A stretch of DNA of 64,000 bases from Bolinopsis microptera (GCF_026151205.1 NC_087073.1:3679001-3743000), one strand, 5' to 3'. Positions 10,701 through 23,369 are shown, numbered from the stretch's first letter. Notes: a model not told the origin generated them from the sequence alone. Numbers and translations: made by a program.

Positions 10701-13700
10701 GAGCGTTGGTCTTGGCACACTATTCAATCTCATTATTTCATATAACAATACTGTCTATTAACCTGCTATAATGTATCATAAAATGTATCTTATAATTTTA
10801 TAATAGGCCAATGAGCCGTTCTGTATTGTCTTATGGCTATGTAATGATTATTTTGACAGGCTAGTTTTAGTACAAAGAATGTACGCGGTGTTACATCAAA
10901 AGAGTATTCAGGCTATACTCGATCATTCGAGTGAGTTATGACCTCACTGAACAAAATGTTCAAAATAATAGGAAATGTCCTCGATTTCGTGCAAAGCAAG
11001 GGAATCAAGAATCTGCTGATTAAATCAGCTCAGTCCAATATCAATATTTTAAGCTTCCCCTGGCCCTCCCAATTGTTACGAATAATTGCAAGTGTAAGAC
11101 CAGGAATGCACCTGTAGAATTGTCCGTATGTGATGTACGAGGTTATTTACCTGATTTAACGGGAAGACCGTATCACGGTCACACAGTTTAACACTGTTCA
11201 GAAGAAACCGTAACCTGTATCCGTGAGATGTAGTAGAATTCTCTCTCTCTCTCAGCCTTTAAACACGGCTATAATAAATATATCGTGAGACAATGCTGTT
11301 ATGTTTAACGGTAGGGATGCCGTGTACACACCAGCAAGCACTACAGTGGGGAGGCGGCTGTGTATACTAGTATAATCCATTATACCGTTAGTTAGTTTAC
11401 TTCTTAATTGATGGAGCTGGAGAATATTAAAAACAGATGTTTTGTCAGACCGGTGCGGTGGTTGCAAAACTTAGTACCTCATCAAACCGTACTCTGAATC
11501 CAGCTGCTATTGATTTGCTAGCCTACTACTAAAGATTTACTGAGAATATGTAAGAACTAAGATTTACGGAGTGTACATGATAATAAGAGTTGTACTGGCA
11601 GTTAGATGATCTAAAATTAGTCTGAATCTAGTCTTAGTTAGTGAAGGAGGTCGGTAAAGGAGGTTTTACTGTACAGTCAACTAGCCAACTGAATTGTTTT
11701 TACCTCATGGACTTACATAAACGTTCTGCTACAGGATTATCCAACTGTAGTTCTTTTAAGACTTCAAAAAGTCGAAGCCTGTAACGATCCAATTATTTAG
11801 TCGATGAGAAGAAATAATCGAGCATTATCTCAGTTATCAGGCTACTTAATAATAGCTGTCAGCTGTTTCTTGAGTAAAGCATATCGCCTCATCATCAACA
11901 GAGAAAAAGTTCCCCTAATTAGCTGTATATAATTCGTTTCATGACACATGTGTATACAGTGTAACAGTGTAGTGTAATTATAAGTGTAGATCTGTAAGTG
12001 ATTAGTAGCATAGTCCTGCTTTATAAGATTTCATGTGGCGTTTGTCCTTTGCCTTGAGGGTCGAAGGAGCGGAATATTGAGTTGGTGAGGGAACTGCTTA
12101 GAAAATGTAGATTGGGGTTTCTGTAGGACTCGTGAGACGGTTGGGCGAGACAAATTATTGTACAAGTGTTAAAAATGAGGATCATTTACCGTAAATGAGG
12201 CCTGGCGACTGGTTTATAACTTCCTAATACCTTCATTATATGTTCAGATAACGTGAATGTAAAAACGGTTTCCCAATATAACCAGGGTGCTCCAAATATG
12301 GAAACATAAAGAGAAAAGAACGAATCTGATTTGAAGGGAGGAATCCAAATTTGTCTTTGTCTCTAACTTAACTTTCAACTACGGTTCAAATATCAAGTGC
12401 CCATTATATCATTGTCTATGTACCCAGATTACCAGAGAGGTCTCAGGGACTAGGTTCCAGCTAGCTCCAATTAAGTACTCCGAAAGTTCAACTAGAATAA
12501 AAGTGAACGTTATATCAGCCATTTAAAATGCACTGTTACGGTAGTCTAGACTAAGATACTGATTTTGAGCTATAGTTCGAAACAAACTTCCTTCAGTAGA
12601 AAGGGTCTTGATCTTTTGAGGAAGGGGTTGGAGCTTTAATTGTTGCAGCTCATAAGTGGAGCTTCACTAGAAAGTGATTGTTCAGTGCCTGGTACATATT
12701 GAGCGCATGCTAGGTCTAAATTAAATGCTTGTAGGTTAACTGTTCTTATTAGGATTCCAGGATTCCAGGATTCCAGGATTCCAGGATACCAGGACACTCT
12801 TAACTCCTCGGTTACAATATAAGGGTTACTGATCACTTTTAATGTTACTTGTAGATCATATGTTTTCAAGCAGAAGACCTCTCTTCTTGCTATCTATAAT
12901 ATTCCTGGCGCCCTGCAGTTAGATCTACAGATCTAAGCGTGTCGGTATGCTCTTCTTAGTAACTGAGTTATAATCAGTAACGGCACTGTCATGGTGATTT
13001 ATCACCGTAATACCGCGCCCCTCAAATCTATGTTTTAAGCAATACTCCTCCTTGGCTGGAGCCACTGAGTCGACATCTGCAGTCGATCTCTTAGTTCTCA
13101 GTATGTCTGTACTGCATACCAACATACCAACATACCAGCATACTCATGTATTATATAATGACATTCGTATCAGTATCCTGGCTCTATCATAGAGATCTAT
13201 GATAACTGGAATACCAAGCTTAAGTCTTTAAGATCATCGGATGGCAGGAAGAAATTTGGTGCACTAAAGGCATGTTTTCAGGTTCTGGAATATGAATATC
13301 CTTTCTTTTCGGATAAGTTAAGCGCTCCAATCACTGTATATATCTGGTCATTGAAGATATAAATAGGTCCAGTTATGGGGTGAGGCTTTCTACAAAATTT
13401 GAACAATTGAAGTAATTCGATATCGGGTACTTGGCATTCATAGTAGTGCACTTAATTCATCTTGAATCGGATAAGTGGTCTATAAAACGTTGCCTCTTTC
13501 ATATTTCATACTAAAATCTTGAGTATGGGCGCCATTTGGTGCGATTCTTTAGGTTAACTCTTTTAAAAGCGTAGGTAAGACTTCACAATTGCTATTAATC
13601 GACATCATTTCGAGCATCTTCATACTTATATCAAATCCTAAAAGTGAATCCATCCCCGCTTATAATAAACACATGATACCATTTCATACTGTACTGAGAA

Positions 13701-16700
13701 CTGAGAAGATTGCTAGGTCAGGTGATTTCTGTCCAAGTCACGTACATCTAAAATTTAGTTTCATACTTCATAGCATATTTACGCTTCATAGGTAGCTCAG
13801 TAATCATAGTTCACAGCATATTTAGACTTCACGGGAGGGGTGGTAAACATTTCCAAGCCATCTGTCATTAACGCTCTCCCTTGAAAGTGCTTTTTTGGCA
13901 CTGGAAAGATGCCACCTAAAATCGAGTGACACTGAATTTAATGTGAGTTTTAAAAGTTTAATTTATCCTAATTATTGCGCGCAACAGAGTGACAAGTGTA
14001 ACACGTCTCTATTCCACAGAGTACCAGTAGGAAGATGACAGCTGATGATATGCAGGGTTTCTGGGAGCTCATCCTTCTACAGGTATTTTTATTGTGGATT
14101 TTTATTTTACATTATAGATTTGAGAATTATTTCCGGTCGATAACATTGTTTAAAATGGTTTGATCAAGTTTGCAATCTTAAGAGGTCGATAATTTGATCG
14201 TATTCCATAGTCTTGGTTTCTAGGTAAGCGATCATCGATCATCCGAACAGTTTCCTATCCTCAACCTCGCCCATTGCATGTTTAGTGTTTACTGGTGTCC
14301 GTAATCCGTTCAGAGAGCATTAATTCGGGCAATACGATCCGCTAAATTTCCGTGCCTTCCATTTGGACAGCTACAGCACGAATCCCCATCTCCATAATTT
14401 CAACAGTTACAATCTAGGTCCTCCTAGGACCGGATATCGGTTTTATATTTCACCATTCAATACATATAATACGTTATATATATATACGTTATATATGTTA
14501 TATGTTATCCCCACCAATCTGGTGGTTTCACTTAAAACCCTACAAAACAAAAGGCCGGTGTGAAGAATAGTGCTGGGTGATAGCCAGGGAGCCGACACGT
14601 CGAACACCTTGTCAAGGTGTGATAGACTGCCCATATTATCCTTACCAGACATTAATATCCGTCTGTTAGCCGCGATAAAATAGTATTCTCCTTGTGCCAC
14701 TAACCAGCCCTGGCTATAATAGCTGGCCGGTTATAAAACCAGCCTGGCACGCCCGTTATATGTGGGCGTAATTGTATCGGAATAGTAAAATATGCCACTA
14801 ATTTGACTGATTGTGCGTTAAGACGGTGTCGGATGTTTACTTGGATTACCTTATCTTATCTCTGTGGTGGTAATCCGTCGTATCCAAGTTGGTAGTTTAG
14901 TCGGATATTTGGGAGGTTTCTAAGATAGAATCCGTACTTGCAGTATCCTTATCTCTATGACGTCATCCACACTTGATAATATCCCAGCATAATAGTACTC
15001 TACCGACTAATATCATCTTATTAATAGTATTCAAATTTACTGGATAAATTATGTCTGGTAGAAGAATTACGGAATTATTTGGATATTATCCTTACTGTTG
15101 GCGTGCAAGGCGGCTCGATTCATTCGTTACAGTCTGCGACAGATGTTCTAAAAATCATATATTTCTCCCCCTCTCCCTGTCTCCGATTATGCCATATATG
15201 GAAATATGTTGGAACAGTTCACTCTCTACAGTCAACCAGCCCTGTGTACAGTTGGTGGCTAAGCTCCAGTCTAACTCCGCTCACGCTGACTAATATCATT
15301 TATCTGAGCTACAAGTATAAATAGCCCTATCTCTCTCTCGACAAGGTTATGATAATGTAATAAGCCCGTTCACCTGACGACTGGCCAGGGGACAGGGTGA
15401 TGACCGGGCCGGGGGCCTTGTCATTTCTGTAGAATATAAGAAATGTTATCACAAAGACATGATCTGGTGTAAAATTTAATTAAGATCCAGTGTACTAATA
15501 AACGTTAGACCTCACTTGCGAGAGCTCTGTTTAACCCACACCGCGGCCGGGGTTGGATTACGACATCAAATTTGATTACAGCTCATCATTACGAGCCGGA
15601 TGAGCGCATAATGGTGACATGATGTAACCCTAAACGGGTGAATCTGCCCCCTCCTAATGGATTTGAATCGCGGTAAATTTAGCAGCACGCAGAGTCGTAC
15701 AAACGTTAGTAGTTACCGTGTGTGCGATATTTAGTAGCCGGAGTGTGAGCTCGGAGTGTGTCAAGATATTCAATATTTGACGATGGAGTGAAATTTTTTA
15801 GTGAATTGTTCTGTTGAAGGGAACTGTCTGGAATTTCACAAAGTTTCAGATAATTGGCAGCTGTCCTTGTAAGTCTAGTCGTAGACAACATTTTCTCTGT
15901 ATTAATGTTGTCATTCTACCCAGGTTGAAGACGTCAACAAGATGTTTACTGCGCTGAGAAGTCTCAAGGAAAACAACTGGGTCATCCCCAAATCACCGGT
16001 TAGTTGATAATATCACTCAATTTAAGAATTTTCATATCGTCTTAAATTACTAAGAGACGGATACTAAGTATTTATGAGATATAATCATCAGTCATCAGCG
16101 TTTATATGAAAACCAGCTAGTGGTCAGTTTATACGGGGCGACTGTAAACCCTGCTGATCACTGTTACACATCATAGCCTCACTGTTACACATCATACCCT
16201 CACTGTTACACATCATAGCCTCACTGTTACACATCATAGCCTCACTGTTACACATCATAGTCTCACTGTTACACATCATAGTCTCACTGTTACACATCAT
16301 AGCCTCACTGTTACACATCATAGCCTCACTGTTACACATCATAGTCTCATAATTATATTGGATATATTAATCTTTATATCATGCTAAACGTTACGTTTAA
16401 CATGATATGAAGTTAAGTCGTGATCAGCAAGTTTATGCCATATATGGCAATAGAATCTGTTTATTGTCCCCGGCGCGTTTTGTTTGTGCAAGCTTCTGTG
16501 CAAACTTCACTGCACGCCTCTTTTACAAGGAAATTACGTAACTATAATGGGGTGTTGCCAAATTCTTTCCAATCATTGTGCAGAGTTTGCACTCACCGCA
16601 TACTTAAACGACAATTTCACCGGTTCTAACATGGTAGAATGATGGTAAACACTACGTCAGACCACCGTTTAGAATGACATATCCAGGATATCCTGATACT

Positions 16701-17989
16701 CAGGATATTGTGGAATGTTTTGGTTGCTCAGTAGACTGAGAGGTGCAGAATGTTAAAAATATCCACTAATCACGTTTACACATGAGTAAGCATTGTGTAA
16801 GTAATAAGATTATATCCAGTTCATTTGTAGCTGGTCACATTATTTGAGTGGTTTGTGGACATAAAACGATGAGAACTCTGAGAAAATACTTTTATTTTCA
16901 CTCTATCTATGGCGTGTCATTCTCTTTCATTTTCACTTTACCCGAATTATTTATCTTGAAATAGATCAATCATACCTAAACGGAGCACGATATGACAATA
17001 TAACCGTTACTGGAAGGCATTAAATGTTGCTGTGATAAAACTGATCCAGATAAACTGTTGATCCTTTGATCGTCAAGTATTTTAGAGCAGTTTACGATAA
17101 AGACATAAACGAGGAAAACAATTATTCCTCGTGATCCGATTTTTCCCGCCTCAAACTAAGTTAAATATAGATCTGTGATCTGTAATTGCGTGAGATACAC
17201 AGCATGGTGTATCTTGATACACTGGCTAGACAATAAAATTTGGTTTTCATTGTAATGATGAAATTCCTAACATTTTCGATATCATTTCGCGGCCTGATAG
17301 CGTAATTTAGGACCACTAACATGTAACTACATGGTCCGCATACCTTGTAAATACCTAAGTCACTGTCTGATTTAATCAGCATTGTCCTTGACAATTCTTT
17401 CTGGAAATTTGTAGGTTTCTAGAAATTTGTTAAGAGTGCAACTAATTTTAGCTAATTCCAACTGAACCGCGGCTTGAACCTTCAGATTTGGTGCAATTAA
17501 ACCACAATTTACAAACCTAACTCCGTGTCTAATTGGCGGTAATTGGGAGAAACAATTTGGCTTTATGACGTAATAGCACACATAGAAGGAAAATTGTCTG
17601 CTCTCCTCTTTTTATACTAGCCGGCACCGTCACTAGGACTAAATTAGTGTTGCTAACATTACCTCACTGTACTCTCACACTGCTCCTTATAACGGACATT
17701 CCAACAAGAAACTACCAAGCATTGCATTCCTGCGAAGACTTGGAATATTTTATAGTTTTATTATATTTGACATGGGATTCTCTAACCTACATTCCTCCCC
17801 CAGATGCCTAAAAAGAAAGGAGCCAGCACACCACGAACACCAGCAGCCAATAAGAAGAAGCCCCGGGAAAAGTCAGCTGCCCAAAAAGCGAGGGATGAAG
17901 AACGTAGGAAGATGTTACTCGCGAAGAAACTTGAGATGAAGAAGAAGATGCAAGAGAATGGGAACGTGCCTGAGGTTATCATTACCTAA
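4743..17989 (+). CDS. DLGAP/GKAP-like postsynaptic scaffold, C-terminal part (copy 2)
   Basis: Four exons join in phase: 4,743-4,834 (two bases completing a split codon, then 30 codons), 14,020-14,082, 15,924-15,998 and 17,804-17,989. All have GT/AG borders and all three internal junctions are phase 0. The product reads through GKANLLLTSKFKQYRGLC, then MTADDMQGFWELILLQ, then VEDVNKMFTALRSLKENNW, then the basic tail ending PEVIIT. This order and spacing match the GKAP domain of disks-large-associated proteins (KFxQFRGLC, DLxGFWDM, EDVxxKFxELxxLKxNNW, basic tail). DLGAPs link PSD-95 type guanylate kinases to SHANK at synapses and also act at the mitotic spindle (DLGAP5/HURP). The upstream exon needed to complete the first codon was not found. 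Only about 400 bp separate exon 4,743 from the duplication junction, so this copy may lack its N-terminal exons. The first intron (9.2 kb) contains a fold-back element and a long TCC tract. Confidence 0.82.
7016..7085. repeat. Short GTATACTGTATGTACACGGT repeat
   Basis: Four or so imperfect copies of TGTATACTGTATGTA and TGTACACGGTGTG are interleaved. Open frames across it on both strands are repeat artefacts. Confidence 0.75.
7476..10078. mobile_element. Fold-back-type transposable element, 2.6 kb
   Basis: The ends are inverted repeats of about 30 bp that begin with a G run followed by GTGTCACGTCCGTCTATGTC. They are flanked by the direct repeat TAAAAT (7,470-7,475 and 10,079-10,084), which fits a 6-bp target duplication. 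The left arm (about 7,530-7,635) is a tandem array of CGGACATAGG-like units. The right arm (about 9,815-10,000) is an array of the inverse type (TGTCCGCCAA, TGTCCGTCCGAG). A 33-bp block containing GAATCCAAAAAGGACAGG occurs in the same orientation near both ends (about 7,507 and 10,013). The interior is the TCC tract. No transposase is visible, so the element is non-autonomous. Its superfamily is unknown. Confidence 0.75.
7770..9690. repeat. 1.9-kb TCC-rich polypyrimidine tract with higher-order repeats
   Basis: Almost the whole plus strand is C and T in TCC triplets, broken regularly by CAGT, GGGT or GCCAT. Larger blocks recur: one containing CAACAGTCC followed by CCCAGTCC appears near 7,890, 8,020, 8,725 and 9,045, and a block with GGGGCCTTTTCC near 8,765, 9,085 and 9,680. 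The Leu/Ser/Pro frame across it is an artefact of composition. Confidence 0.95.
10242..10348. repeat. 107-bp hairpin (MITE-like)
   Basis: The first 35 bases, starting GTTTAAAATTGG, pair with the last 35 with two mismatches, around a 37-bp loop. No clear target duplication was found. Confidence 0.8.
12751..12795. repeat. 10-bp tandem repeat AGGATTCCAG
   Basis: About four and a half copies; the last is changed to AGGATACCAG. It lies within the large DLGAP-like intron. Confidence 0.9.
16158..16346. repeat. 21-bp minisatellite TCACTGTTACACATCATAGCC
   Basis: Nine units of 21 bp lie in the intron between DLGAP-like exons 15,924-15,998 and 17,804-17,989. Units differ at the last three bases (GCC, ACC, GTC). 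The open minus-strand frame (MMCNSEA repeats) is a result of the unit being divisible by three. Confidence 0.95.
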
Positions 17990-18083
17990 GGAAGTGTGTG
18001 GTCGACCTAGCCTGGATCAGGGTAAACGGGCTGGGGTGACAGAGACACAGGTCAGATGTTAGAAGCTGGGTTTAGGATAGCGA

Positions 18084-18213
18084 GATCACGTGATAGTAGA
18101 TGGGATCACGTGATAGTAGATGGGATCACGTGATAGTAGATGGGATCACGTGATAGTAGATGGGATCACGTGATAGTAGATGGGATCACGTGATAGTAGA
18201 TGGGATCACGTGG
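18084..18213. repeat. 20-bp minisatellite carrying TCACGTGA palindromes (copy 2)
   Basis: This is the same array as at 560-668 in the duplicate copy, with six full units plus a partial one. It has gained or lost one unit since the duplication. Confidence 0.95.
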
Positions 18214-18880
18214 TCGCTATTAAGAGACGGTCTGGTTGGTGTGATGACCCGTTAATAGGAATAATAGGATCTGGATATTTGTGTAATTGTTGTTTCCTTG
18301 TCCGCTGATGATTGTGTTCCACGACCTGGACAAGCCAAAAGGTGAAAGGTTCCCGCAAGTTAAACTGCTCCACGAATATGTCTTCCTTAGACAAGCAGAT
18401 CCTATTACGAGTTTCTGAATGATAATTAATTGAGTTCTAGTCTAAAGTGTTGAATTGAGAGTACCAATACAAGTTGATCGATTTTCTGGTCACATTTTTT
18501 TGATTGAAAACTGATAATTTGTAGTGTAATTAGCACTCCGTGCAACAATTGTTTGATTTGAAGGTAAGAATTTAAGTTGATGAGTGGTTTAGGCCAGTTA
18601 AAGATGAGATTGGATTATGCGTATATCTGTAAATATGCTATTTGATTACTAAAATTCTAAACGTTTTTCCTTTTATTTTGAAAAAGCGAGTGATTTTGTG
18701 GTCATTTATTGTTGTAGTTAAATTTTATAAAAATCAAGAAAAAATAATTGCTCAGTGTAGTTTTATTGTAGAAGTGTTATTCTTGCACAGTGCGGTAGTT
18801 TTCAAAAGGATTGCATTATGGTGAACAATTATTGACAAGCAACGCAGCCTAAGGTCATCATTATAGCATAGTTGAGATGA

Positions 18881-19047
18881 GGGATCGTTCACATATTACT
18901 TGAGGTCCCCTACGGAATTTCCTCCAGAATCATTGGTTCATTTTAACCTGACGTGAAATTGGAAGATAACTCCCTGCTCCTGTCAGCAATCATTCATTTC
19001 TAGTAACGCTCTCCCCCTAAATATGTCACATAAATGTGAACGACCCC
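18881..19047. mobile_element. Short MITE with GGG(G/A)TCGTTCACAT termini (copy 2)
   Basis: This is the duplicate of the 1,339-1,505 element, carried along by the segmental duplication and not an independent insertion, because the flanks match as well. Confidence 0.65.
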
Positions 19048-20115
19048 TTTACCCTTAAAGTCATGTAGAAATCTGCCTCATTGTTAATGTAGATGGTGTA
19101 GTTCAGCTCATTTTCAAAAACAGAGCTTTTAATAAAAATGAGTATTTACTATTTTCCATTTGGGCAATTTTAGAAGTAAATAGATACATTTACAAAGAGG
19201 CATGTTATTAGAAGGAGAATTTAAAGGTCGTTACCATGTTCAGGGTTTTTACGTTTAGTAGGGTATGTGATGTTTATTGTATTTTTAAGTGCAATATTAT
19301 ATTTACTGCATAATGTGGGATGACCATATTTTGAAAACTAAGTTTTTTTTGTTGAAGAGAATATTCAAGTCAATTTTTAAAATGAGTTCTCAATTTGGTT
19401 ATTTGTACGTTTTGATTGGTTTACCGCTTTCGTATGAAAAACATCCACGTTTATTACACTAAGTCGATAACTTTTAATTTTGTTTAACTATTTGTTTGCA
19501 TGTCAATGTGTAAATCTACTACAATAAACTATCTTGTCTTTTTTTGTTGTTGAAAGATCGCCTAGAAAATTTGAGAACGAATGACTATGCTATGATTATC
19601 ACTACATTCGAATGCTTACTTTGTTTGAACAGACGTTTAAGATTTGTACCTGATAGAGGAAATTACGAACGGTCTACTTTTTTCCAAAATGTAAGATAAA
19701 AGTTGAAAGCCGTGAGCATCTAGCGTAACGCTTATACGCGCGCCGCGCGCTGTTAGCTAAGTCTAACTGATCGCGCGCGGCGCGCAATATTTACTATTCT
19801 GGTACGTAGAGTATTATATTAGTAAATATATAAGATCAGATTATAGCTAGGTCATATCAAAGAGCTCCTACTCAAAAGTACTCACCCAAGTGTTCAATTT
19901 TATTTGGCTGGGTGAATTGATAACATAATTGCTTTTATCTCACAATCGCGGAGATCAAATCTTCTGCATGTATTTACTATTTAGTTACCTGAGGACCCCA
20001 GGCTATTATGTTCATTAACATAAATAATAAAGATTTGGCGGAATGACAGGCTCAGCGCGGCCCAGTAACTATTTAGAATCAATATATGCACCAATATAAA
20101 TCATTCGTCTTACCA

Positions 20116-20863
20116 CATACGTTGTATGACCCGCCGCGCACAAGTGTGCGCGGCTCCCCTGTATCGTATATACGAAAATGGGGGTCACGACGTGATACAA
20201 ACAATACCTTTGAAAGAAATTTGGAATTCCTTTGAAAGAAATTTGAAATACCTTTGAAAGAAATCCACAAGCTCGAAATAACGTTGGAGGACTTCGCCGC
20301 GCAAACAAGCATTCTTGCTTCGCATCGACGTCGTCGATCGTTGCTCTGCTTCGCAAAGCAACGATCTCGATAGATTGACATCGTCAATCAAGAAATAACA
20401 CAATTGCAATTGCATTTAATTGACGATGTCAATTCATCGCAGCTCGGCGAGGCACAGTAGCGCATTTCGCCGATCTAGAAGTTGCTCCATCCAGAGCCCT
20501 TGCGCTTGCAGTAGCGCGCGCCCGCCTCACTTGTGAAACAAGCGCGCCCGCAGTGGCGCGAAAGCACATGGTTAGGACGTGAAATCTAGAAGTAACGGAT
20601 CGCGCGCGTTGTAGCGCGATGCATTACTGGGTCGCGCGCGCGCATCCAATAATGCTTCTCGCAACCACAGATTGGCGAGATGCGAAGGATTGACATCGTG
20701 AATCAACGCATCGCGCTACAACAATTGCATTGTCTTATTTCTCTGTAAAAAGTTGATACATGTTACGTATCACAAATATCATTGTATCACGTGGTGACTC
20801 CCACGGTCGCTTCACTACAGGGGGAGCCGCGCACTTCGTGCGCGGCGGGTCATACAACGTATG
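20116..20863. mobile_element. 748-bp element with GC-rich terminal inverted repeats
   Basis: The first and last 26 bp are identical inverted repeats, beginning CATACGTTGTATGACCC. The similarity continues through a GTGCGCGG hairpin and a CACGTGATACAA-like end, about 85 bp in all. The interior holds internal repeats and copies of TTGACATCGTCAA but no convincing reading frame. Copy 1 retains only a left end at about 2,390-2,465 and a scrambled remnant. No target duplication was identified. Confidence 0.6.
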
Positions 20864-21606
20864 ACAAAAATATCAGAGATGGTGCATGCAACGTATGTTA
20901 AGTAAAAAGCACAACAACTGCTGCGCTTATCATCATGTTACTCTCTTTCAAAAATACATCCAAATTGTGCAATTTGTATAAGTGCATATTATAGCGCGAT
21001 GCACTACCAATTACTTAGCCGCGCATACAATAGTGCAAGTGCTTCTCGCAACCGTTAAATCGGCAAAATGCACCAATTGTGGAAATTGGGCCACGCCGAG
21101 CTGCGAAGGATTGACATCGTCAATTAAAAATACATATATTGATTCGGAATACATTGCAAAATTTGATTTCGATTCATGATGAAGTTTGAAAGCAGTTACA
21201 GCAATGCGCGCAATTTGGGAAGTGTATGTTGTATGTACTTTCAGTGGAAAATATATAACGTGTACCTTTTTAATTGTTAAACCATGGTTAAAATAGTTAT
21301 AAAATACAAACCATTTAATTGTGCCATTGTGGCAATTTTCCACGCGTACTTCACATTATATAATTGTGTATATTGTGCGCGGCAGCGAATTGGAACCTCT
21401 TTTCAAGCATATGCTTAATACATACACGTACGTTGTATACTTCTTTCACGCACGAAGCACATATATGTGAGTAGAGAGAAGCGAGCAATAGACTAACAAG
21501 CTAAGTAAGCCAAGCTTAAGTGTTCATTCATGTCCAAATATAATAAACACGTCACATATATTTCAAAAATATTCGTGATCAGCGTCCGAAAATTTATCGA
21601 TTCAAT

Positions 21607-21797
21607 AATAATAATAATTACAACATTTATAAACCGCCTTATAGCTAAATCATATAACTCGATATAATTTAATCCTGGAGATAAACTCCAGTGCTTTCTA
21701 AAGCGGCTCTTACATTAACTGAGCTTAGTTTAATTGAAAATTAGACATGACAAGTTCATTTTACCTATGTAAATGCAAAATCAATCAAATGCTAGAG
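21607..21797. mobile_element. Insertion absent from copy 1, with (TAA)n end
   Basis: Copy 1 reads straight from ATCGATTCAA to GGTGG at 3,238-3,248, whereas copy 2 has about 190 bp between them. It begins with a TAA run followed by TTACAACATTTATAAACCGCC, a layout like the tails of short retroposons in marine invertebrates. It may be a minus-strand SINE-like insert. Exact ends are uncertain by a few bases. Confidence 0.55.
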
Positions 21798-22309
21798 GTG
21801 GTTTCAACTGATGGGGGCCCTTTTAGAACATTCTCGAAGATCGACTGTAGAATGAACGATCTGGAAGGGATGACATCGTCAATCAACTGATAGCTAACAC
21901 AATTACAAGAAATTGATTATATATGATGATAGTGACGGTCCTTTGTGTCAGCCCTTTCTTGGGAAAATGGAAGAGTCTTTTAGACTGGTCCGGTGATCCA
22001 GTATTATGGTCAAATACCCGTGGACGGGAGGGAAAACCGGAACTTAAACCTACCAACTGCCAATAAAAGAGGAAGAAACCATGCCAGTAAAAACAGACTC
22101 ATTAGACCACTGGGATCGGCAATAATCTCCAATCTAACTAAGGTACCTAATCGACAAAGATACAGTTAAGGAATCTTCTTCTCGCATGAAGGTAAGATTG
22201 CTGAGCAAAGCGTGTGCGCATTATAAGTAGCAATTGTGCTTTACTCTAACCCAAGCCCTCGTGCTGCAATATATAGCTCATATAGCTATATAGCTCAATA
22301 GTACAATTC

Positions 22310-23369
22310 TCAATGCCTAGCAGCACCAGACAGCAGCCGTGTACCTTTTTCGACTCCGTGGAGTTCCTGATGGACTTTTGTTTACTTTTGTTAATAATCG
22401 GATCAACCTTTCTTTCTCGAAACATGTATCCTATTGTATTTCATTATTGTATTAAAATGTAAAGATATACTAGATATTACAACGAAATAGCGGTATACCA
22501 AATTGGCCCTTGATATTAACTATAACCGTGTTGATGGTTTTAAATTTTGTATGTTGTAAGTATTATATTTTAGTTTGTGAAGCGTTTACTCCTCCCCCTC
22601 AGCAAGACAGTTAGATTGTAGATTGATGATAATAATTGTCAAATGACGTTATATATTATATAACAGTTATAAATGTTCAATAGTTGTAGAGCGATTTCAA
22701 AAGTAGTGGTCCACAGGGGCCCGAAAAAGCCGTACAGGCACTTGGGTCCTTATCCTTGTCACTAATCTCAATTGGATTCGGTTTACACAAAACATGAACA
22801 TTTAGACGTACACATTGACACGATATTTATTAGAAAGCAAAAAGTATAAAATAATACGTGCGTGCGCGGCTTGAGCCGCGCCGCATAAGAACGGATGCGT
22901 GCAGGGGCTGGAGTACGCTTGTATGTAGATTAATGAAATGTTGTTCACATAGCCATGTGCCTACGCGTACTGCGTGACGCGCGCTACTGCAAGCGAGAGG
23001 GCTCTGGTTAGAGCAAGAAATGTTGCATTGTAAATATTGAGAATTGACGATATATTATGATCTAATAGTAAATTTTACAAAGCTGGCTTTGGATTTAGGT
23101 AAGATTATAATTCATTCAAAAAAACCACGGATAGTTTAAATTTATTTCTATTTGTCGTATAATCATAAACAATTTAATCCTGTTTTCAAGAATGCGCGGC
23201 TTTGGCGGCCAGTTATTGACTTATACATTAAATTGGATTTTAAATAGAAATGTGAATATATTAAAATTTAAAACTTTCAAAACGGAGGCTTATAAATATT
23301 ATTATATTATGATTGTAAAATAAAGGATAAAATTTTAAATTTGTTTCACTAAAAAATTTGTTTCACTTT
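22310..23369. other. 1.06-kb block present only in copy 2
   Basis: Copy 1 goes directly from GTACAATTC to TTTTAAAGCTCC near 3,732, while copy 2 has this block between them. It is AT-rich, contains a CGTGCGCGGCTTGAGCCGCG hairpin near 22,860 and ends with two copies of AATTTGTTTCACT. No gene or clear transposon termini were found. It may be an insertion in copy 2 or a deletion in copy 1. Confidence 0.6.

Larger units (their letters stand above)
4835..14019 (+). other. 9.2-kb intron of the DLGAP-like gene
   Basis: The donor GTTTGT follows exon 4,743-4,834 and the acceptor TTCCACAG precedes 14,020. The intron holds a TGTATAC/TACACGG microrepeat near 7,016-7,085, the fold-back element at 7,476-10,078, a hairpin at 10,242-10,348 and a 10-bp repeat at 12,751-12,795. 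The remainder shows no supported exon. Confidence 0.7.

Noticed and set aside
10955-11116. 54-codon ATG frame (MFKIIGNVLDFVQSKG...)
   Set aside because: It sits alone inside an intron, has no phase-compatible splice to neighbouring exons and no recognised homology.
16124-16342. Minus-strand MMCNSEA-repeat frame
   Set aside because: It is a 21-bp minisatellite inside an intron of the DLGAP-like gene; divisibility by three keeps it open.
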